Shown piece after piece: positions 32,036 through 35,391 of a DNA stretch of 35,391 nucleotides. The translations under genes and the position numbers were made by a program. The first letter of the stretch is position 1. Each line of letters opens with the position of its first letter. The stretch covers positions 1 to 35,391 of the forward strand of contig CAJUDS010000021.1 in the NCBI GenBank assembly GCA_910585345.1, given 5' to 3'. Source of the DNA: an uncultured Lachnospiraceae bacterium (GTDB lineage: Bacteria > Bacillota > Clostridia > Lachnospirales > Lachnospiraceae). The notes below the pieces were generated by a model. That model made no database searches, was not told where the DNA came from, and saw only the letters and a list, made by a program, of their open reading frames with translations.

Positions 32036-32698
32036 ATGGAGTCCATGCGGGATATTGACCGGGCAATGGAACGGGAAATCGCAAAGGGGAGCTGCCCATT
32101 GAGGTTTGTAAAAATAGAGTTTGGCGATTCCCCTTATCAGGAGATTGCGTCAAGGGAAAAGCTGCTGGAGGTATTGTCCTATCTGCTGCGGACAGGCGAT
32201 TATGGCAGGTTTGCCGGGAAGGGGACAGGGAATAATGTTTACATGGATATTAAGGGCAGGAAGCCAGCTTTTCAGCGTACCCGCTCTTTCCTTGACCGGA
32301 ACAGCATATTTTCCGCAATCCGCAGATATGGGAAGAAAATAAAGCCGGATTTTGACGGGCATACTTATCTGGAAACGATACGGTGTATTTTTGAACTGCC
32401 GGAAGGGGAACAGGAAAAATACAGGGTAAGATATGACGGGCAGGAAACCTTCGCTTTCCCTATGTCAGATAAATATATCCTCGGACTTTACACGCACTGC
32501 ATCTCGGCAAGAAGGGCGTCATCGGCGGATATGGATATTCCCGGAGCAGGCTTTTCGGAGAAGGAACAGGGCATCGCCAGTCTGGAAGATGTGCGTGACG
32601 TATTGTTCCAATGCCTTTTGTTTGACACAATAAAATGCGGGGAAGGCGTGTTATACGCTGACCTCTGCACAATCTACTGTTTAAAAGAGGATAGATAG
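32036..32698 (+). CDS. Hypothetical ICE protein
   Basis: This 220-residue soluble protein is unrecognised. It starts directly after the repA stop with a GGAGATGG-type box inside repA, so it is coupled to the initiator. Predicted secondary structure is mixed, with helices around MRDIDRAMEREIAKG and KLLEVLSYLLRTGDY and later strands. There is a cluster of charged residues at 95-130 and a C-terminal region with three cysteines. It has no zinc or nuclease signature that I can see. The place after repA suggests a replication or maintenance accessory, which is inference from context. Confidence 0.65.
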   Translation: MESMRDIDRAMEREIAKGSCPLRFVKIEFGDSPYQEIASREKLLEVLSYLLRTGDYGRFAGKGTGNNVYMDIKGRKPAFQRTRSFLDRNSIFSAIRRYGKKIKPDFDGHTYLETIRCIFELPEGEQEKYRVRYDGQETFAFPMSDKYILGLYTHCISARRASSADMDIPGAGFSEKEQGIASLEDVRDVLFQCLLFDTIKCGEGVLYADLCTIYCLKEDR

Positions 32699-32722
32699 CT
32701 TTTGGACTTTTTGTCCAGAAGT
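32699..32722 (+). repeat. Palindrome A: TGGAC-T5-GTCCA before gene 32740
   Basis: CTTTTGGAC-TTTTT-GTCCAGAAGT lies between a stop codon and the ribosome site of the next gene. The TGGAC/GTCCA arms form a short hairpin. A second copy at 33797-33820 has identical flanks but an A5 core. Confidence 0.6.
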
Positions 32723-32739
32723 AAGTTAGGAGGTGCGCT

Positions 32740-33108
32740 ATGGCGGAAAAATATATTACGGAAGAACAGCGGGCAAAATGCCGGAAAGTGGCGGATGCGT
32801 TTGCGGAACTGTATGAGCTGGCAGATGTAATGGTGGCGGATGCCGGGAGGTTCGGCTTTGTCCGTCTGCAATGGTTCAGTGAGGGAGAAGGCTTTGATTC
32901 GGCAATGGCATTTTCGGACAGCATGGAACTGTTTGAGGAACTCTGGCGGATATGGTATGAACATGAGGTCTTAACGCCTGTTTTGGGTACGCCGCTTGCG
33001 GAGCTTGACTATGACGAGATATTCCAGACGCTTTCCAAAGACAGGCAGGAGGAAATATTGGAGAAAAAGAGATATTTCATTGCCCTGTGCAAAGACGCTT
33101 TCGGTTAA
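32740..33108 (+). CDS. Hypothetical ICE protein
   Basis: This 122-residue acidic protein has helix-rich composition (YITEEQRAKCRKVADAFAEL at the start, then VMVADAGRFGFVRLQWFSEG). It has no membrane segment, no signal peptide and no metal motif, and I do not recognise it. A strong TTAGGAGGTG box precedes the ATG. It follows palindrome A, which separates it from the upstream gene, so it may start a new regulated unit. Small proteins of this kind fill the space between the replication and transfer modules of Lachnospiraceae conjugative elements; their roles are mostly unknown. Confidence 0.65.
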   Translation: MAEKYITEEQRAKCRKVADAFAELYELADVMVADAGRFGFVRLQWFSEGEGFDSAMAFSDSMELFEELWRIWYEHEVLTPVLGTPLAELDYDEIFQTLSKDRQEEILEKKRYFIALCKDAFG

Positions 33109-33187
33109 GGCGGCAGATATTTTTTACAATTCCGGGGCGTTTTCTGTTAAAATAGACCGTATCAGGATAAAGGCAGGAGTGGTGTGT

Positions 33188-33718
33188 TTGGGAAACAGGA
33201 AGCGCCTGAAAAGGGCAGACAGGACATATAAAGACTTAAAGCAGAAGCAGAAAGCAAAAATAGCAGACTGTATGTTTGAAAAGACCTGTGATTATTACAG
33301 GGAGCATGGCAGGATGCCGGAAGGAGAGGACTGTGAAAAAATTGCGGGGCAGATTTACCAGAGGGTAAAGGGGATAGCGGAAAAGGCTTCTTTTGATGAA
33401 ATATACAGCCTGTACCTTTACCGTCTGCCACGTTATGAAACGAGAATAGCGGAGAACGGGCTTCCGGAAAAGAAAGAGAAAAAGAAAGAAGATGCCGACA
33501 AGCCGAAAGTAAAGCAGATAGGCAGGAGCAAAAAAGTATGCCCGAACTGCGGAAGGAAGATGAAACAGCAGTTTATCGGCTTACAGCACTGCAAATGCGG
33601 CATAAGTTGGAAAAAAGACATCGGATATTTTGAGCGTACCGGGGATATGGTTTTCGCTCTGGAACGGAGGAAAGCAGGGAAAAAGACAAAGCAGTGTCCG
33701 GTGATCCGGTACAGATAA
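33188..33718 (+). CDS. Zinc-ribbon protein with TTG start
   Basis: This is a 176-residue basic protein, if it starts at TTG 33188. An AGGAG box at 33175-33179 has ideal 8-nt spacing to that TTG; in-frame GTG codons at 33179 and 33182 are too close to the box. The N-terminal part is Lys/Arg-rich and helical (NRKRLKRADRTYKDLKQKQK), residues about 95-118 are a charged linker (KKEKKKEDADKPK), and the C-terminal part has a zinc ribbon: C-P-N-C-G-R-K-M about residues 124-131, then C-K-C-G about 15 residues later. A nucleic-acid-binding role is likely from charge and ribbon, but no substrate can be named. A terminator follows. Confidence 0.65.
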   Translation: MGNRKRLKRADRTYKDLKQKQKAKIADCMFEKTCDYYREHGRMPEGEDCEKIAGQIYQRVKGIAEKASFDEIYSLYLYRLPRYETRIAENGLPEKKEKKKEDADKPKVKQIGRSKKVCPNCGRKMKQQFIGLQHCKCGISWKKDIGYFERTGDMVFALERRKAGKKTKQCPVIRYR

Positions 33719-33739
33719 TTAAATATCAGAAACAGCGTG

Positions 33740-33785
33740 AGGGCAGTTATAGACCGTAAACAGCGGTTTGTAGCTGCCCTTTTTG
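33740..33785 (+). terminator. Terminator after the zinc-ribbon gene
   Basis: AGGGCAG (33740-33746) and CTGCCCT (33774-33780) form the outer stem and TTTTT follows. Confidence 0.75.
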
Positions 33786-33796
33786 CGTTTGCAAAA

Positions 33797-33820
33797 CTTT
33801 TGGACAAAAAGTCCAGAAGT
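33797..33820 (+). repeat. Palindrome B: TGGAC-A5-GTCCA before gene 33841
   Basis: CTTTTGGAC-AAAAA-GTCCAGAAGT is located 21 nt before the start of the next gene. It differs from palindrome A only in the five-base core, which is the complementary sequence. Confidence 0.6.
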
Positions 33821-33840
33821 GGAAAGGAGAAATCAGGGAG

Positions 33841-34488
33841 ATGAAACACAAAAAAGCAACAGCAGTTTCCCTTGCGGCGGTGGCGGGAGCAGCGGTATTG
33901 GGCGGAATCCGTTATGCGGCAGGGAAAAGGAAACCCAAAGCAGAGAGGGAAAATGACGTGCAGGAGGAAGGATTCACAGAGGATAAGCTGCGGGGATGCC
34001 TTCTCCGCCTGTTCCGGCTGTATGAGGACAGTGAGTTTGATGATTCTGCGGAGTTTTTGGGCGATGGGGGCGATCCGAGGGAATATGAGGCGGAGAACTA
34101 TTCCAGCCAGTTATTCCCTTATATCAAAAGGAACATGAAGGACGTGATGATGATGGAGGGGGATGACGGTACGGGGAAAGAACCCTTCGCCATGACGGAC
34201 GTGCTTTTCTGTTATCCTGCCTGCAAGATAGGCTGTGAGATAGAGGAGCTGTTTTCGGACAACTTTGTCCTGTGCCTTGAAAGCGAGATATGGATGCTGG
34301 AAAACGGGGAGTTTGTGTCTGTCTATTGTGTCAGCATTGGAAAGGACGGAGGGCGGCTCAGCTACCGATTTGTGGATACCTACATCAAAAATCCGGGGGA
34401 CATTCGTATCTGCTTTGAAGATTTGGAATCCGGGTTTGCACAGATTATCAAAGCGTTGGAAGAAGGGAGAAAGCCGGAACTGCCATAA
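33841..34488 (+). CDS. Hypothetical ICE protein with an N-terminal membrane segment
   Basis: This is a 215-residue protein. Residues about 5-26 (KATAVSLAAVAGAAVLGGIR) form a hydrophobic span followed by a basic stretch, which suggests an anchored cytoplasmic protein. The remainder is acidic and mostly alpha/beta (RGCLLRLFRLYEDSEFDDSA, then DVLFCYPACKIGCEIEEL with two Cys, and a C-terminal helical region with GFAQIIKALEEG). A GGAAAGGAGA box precedes the ATG. It is unrecognised. Its place just before the pcfB transfer gene implies an association with the conjugation apparatus, but no direct feature shows this. Confidence 0.65.
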   Translation: MKHKKATAVSLAAVAGAAVLGGIRYAAGKRKPKAERENDVQEEGFTEDKLRGCLLRLFRLYEDSEFDDSAEFLGDGGDPREYEAENYSSQLFPYIKRNMKDVMMMEGDDGTGKEPFAMTDVLFCYPACKIGCEIEELFSDNFVLCLESEIWMLENGEFVSVYCVSIGKDGGRLSYRFVDTYIKNPGDIRICFEDLESGFAQIIKALEEGRKPELP

Positions 34489-34509
34489 TCCGGTTGGAAA
34501 GGAGATTTT

Positions 34510-34548
34510 ATGAAATATCTGCTTCACAGGCTGTACGTCCCACCCTGA
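34510..34548 (+). CDS. 12-residue leader peptide overlapping a hairpin
   Basis: AAAGGAGA (34497-34504) precedes an ATG that reads MKYLLHRLYVPP before TGA. The last codons and the stop fall inside the hairpin at 34530-34560. The layout (good ribosome site, short peptide, overlapping hairpin, then the true gene 36 nt later) is typical of translation-controlled leaders. It is too short for usual annotation and is a proposal. Confidence 0.5.
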   Translation: MKYLLHRLYVPP

Positions 34549-34560
34549 CGGGCGTACAGC
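34530..34560 (+). promoter_or_regulatory. Hairpin before pcfB
   Basis: GCTGTACG and CGTACAGC pair perfectly, with an inner CCC/GGG extension. The next bases are AATAAAAAAAG, so there is no T tract; it is not a classical forward terminator. It may regulate pcfB translation. Confidence 0.55.
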
Positions 34561-34584
34561 AATAAAAAAAGAAGGAGGAAAACC

Positions 34585-35061
34585 ATGCAGGAGGAAGTGA
34601 CACAGAAAACCATTGCCCTTGTGTTCAAATCTTCCCGATTGACTGCCGACGTGCTGAAAAAGGCTATGAAGATGTATCTGGAACACCATAAACAGGGAAA
34701 GCAGATGCCGCATGGGAAAATATCAGTGAAAGAGCTGGTCGGTCAGGGTATGGGCGCTTCGAGCATTGAGGTGACGGATAACAACATCAAGTCCTTTGAG
34801 AGAGTGGCAAAGAAGTACAACGTGCAGTTCGCTGTGAAAAAGGACAAGACGGAGAAGCCGCCGAAGCACATCGTATTATTCAAGGGCAGGGATGCCGACG
34901 TGATAACGCAGGCATTTAAGGAGTTTGTAAAAGTTAATGAGAAAAAGCATAACCGCATCTCCGTAAAGGAGAAGCTGGCGCAGTTCCGGGAGCAGTTAGG
35001 AAAAGACAAAAACCGGGAGAGGGCAAGGGAACACCAGAAGGACAGGGGGCAGTCATTATGA
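34585..35061 (+). CDS. PcfB-family conjugation accessory protein (DUF3801)
   Basis: This 158-residue basic protein matches the PcfB/DUF3801 family, in which pCF10 PcfB is the relaxosome accessory that brings the relaxase PcfG and oriT to the coupling protein. The N-terminal domain has the pattern of a hydrophobic strand and helix (KTIALVFKSSRLTADVLKKA then KISVKELVGQG and IEVTDNNIKSFERVAKKYNV). The C-terminal 40 residues are a highly charged, Lys/Arg/Glu-rich tail. A GAAGGAGGA box precedes the ATG. It overlaps the coupling protein gene by 4 nt (ATGA), the conserved order in these elements, so DNA processing and coupling are expressed together. Confidence 0.85.
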   Translation: MQEEVTQKTIALVFKSSRLTADVLKKAMKMYLEHHKQGKQMPHGKISVKELVGQGMGASSIEVTDNNIKSFERVAKKYNVQFAVKKDKTEKPPKHIVLFKGRDADVITQAFKEFVKVNEKKHNRISVKEKLAQFREQLGKDKNRERAREHQKDRGQSL

Positions 35062-35391
35062 GTAAAATCGTAGAGGGCATTGCCAAAGACCTAAAGTCAA
35101 TCCCTGAAAAGCTCAAGGCAAAGACGGGGAATGTTGACAAAAAGAAACTTTTCCTTATGAATCTCCCCTATGTGCTTGCCGGGTATTTCTGCGACAAAAT
35201 TGCGTGGCTGTGGCGGGTATCGCCGGGGCAGGACGCTTCCGCAAAGATGATGGCGGTCATGGCGGGGATGGAGGACTTATTTTCCAACCCGTTACCAAGT
35301 TTCCACCCAAAAGATTTGTTAATAGGGATAGGGTGCGGCATTGCGCTCCGCCTTGTGGTGTATTTCAAAGCCAAGAACGCCAAGAAGTTCC
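35058..35391 (+). CDS. VirD4-like coupling protein, N-terminal part (continues beyond window)
   Basis: The ATG at 35058 overlaps the pcfB stop, and 111 codons are open to the window edge. The product starts MSKIVEGIAKDLKSIPEKLK and shows two membrane segments, FLMNLPYVLAGYFCDKIAWL (about 33-52) and LLIGIGCGIALRLVVYF (about 87-103), separated by an extracytoplasmic loop. This is the N-terminal build of type IV coupling proteins of the PcfC/CD1115 type, which pump DNA into the secretion channel. The ATPase Walker motifs lie past the end, so the family call relies on the membrane pattern and the PcfB neighbour. Confidence 0.8.
   Translation, partial: MSKIVEGIAKDLKSIPEKLKAKTGNVDKKKLFLMNLPYVLAGYFCDKIAWLWRVSPGQDASAKMMAVMAGMEDLFSNPLPSFHPKDLLIGIGCGIALRLVVYFKAKNAKKF

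Noticed and set aside
34530..34560. Hairpin before pcfB as a rho-independent terminator
   Set aside because: It is followed by A residues instead of T residues on the coding strand, so forward termination is unlikely.
1..35391. tRNA, rRNA, or CRISPR loci
   Set aside because: I saw no tRNA cloverleaf, no rRNA signature and no repeat-spacer array on reading both strands by eye; a covariance scan would be needed to exclude small RNAs.

Overview
The window is Gram-positive, low-to-mid GC, Clostridia-type DNA, most likely Lachnospiraceae. The signs are strong AGGAGG ribosome binding sites, an HrcA/CIRCE-controlled groESL operon, the conserved block apt - relA/spoT - MBL hydrolase - hemZ, a BlaI/M56 pair, and a conjugative-element backbone of the PcfB/VirD4 type common in gut Lachnospiraceae. 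It reads as a chromosomal segment of about 18-20 kb lying between two mobile elements.

Region 1 (1-7791) is the distal part of a mobile element that starts outside the window. It has a short resolvase-like protein lacking the catalytic serine, an unknown protein, a long two-module ArdA-like antirestriction protein, two small unknown proteins, and a Tn554-style module of three tyrosine recombinases plus a small coiled-coil TnpC-like protein, with coupled or overlapping reading frames.

Region 2 (about 7792-10236) is a graveyard. It holds an aldo/keto reductase N-terminus, a flavodoxin C-terminus, an AraC-type regulator C-terminus, an HD-hydrolase-like fragment and an IS3-family transposase tail. 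An intact carboxymuconolactone decarboxylase-cupin fusion and one small protein survive among them. The remnants look like a former AraC/flavodoxin/aldo-keto reductase/CMD-cupin redox cluster.

Region 3 (about 10228-19891) is chromosomal accessory DNA. A BlaI-type repressor and an M56 membrane metalloprotease with a non-penicillin-binding C-terminal domain appear to share operators with a small acidic lipoprotein gene. Then come a WYL regulator behind a hairpin-rich leader, a VOC protein, a TfoX-N protein, a Gfo/Idh/MocA oxidoreductase, YbaK, a pyridoxamine-oxidase-like flavoprotein, a triple PepSY exported protein, a degenerate GGDEF protein and a methyltransferase.

Region 4 (about 20032-28385) is core genome: CIRCE-groES-groEL, an exported protein of unknown role, apt, bifunctional relA/spoT, an MBL hydrolase and hemZ.

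Region 5 (about 28386-35391) is the left end of a second integrative and conjugative element. Three GTACATCAA repeats and a promoter-terminator unit are followed by a DUF6075-like protein, a 59-residue protein, ParA, ParB, a RepA_N initiator with 23-bp iterons inside its coding sequence, several cargo/backbone proteins of unknown role, PcfB and the start of a VirD4-like coupling protein cut by the window edge. The most striking signals are the out-of-phase iterons in repA, two palindromes with identical flanks but a flipped core, a 12-codon leader peptide overlapping a hairpin ahead of pcfB, and the BlaI/M56/lipoprotein regulon. All calls are from reading the sequence; no database search was run.
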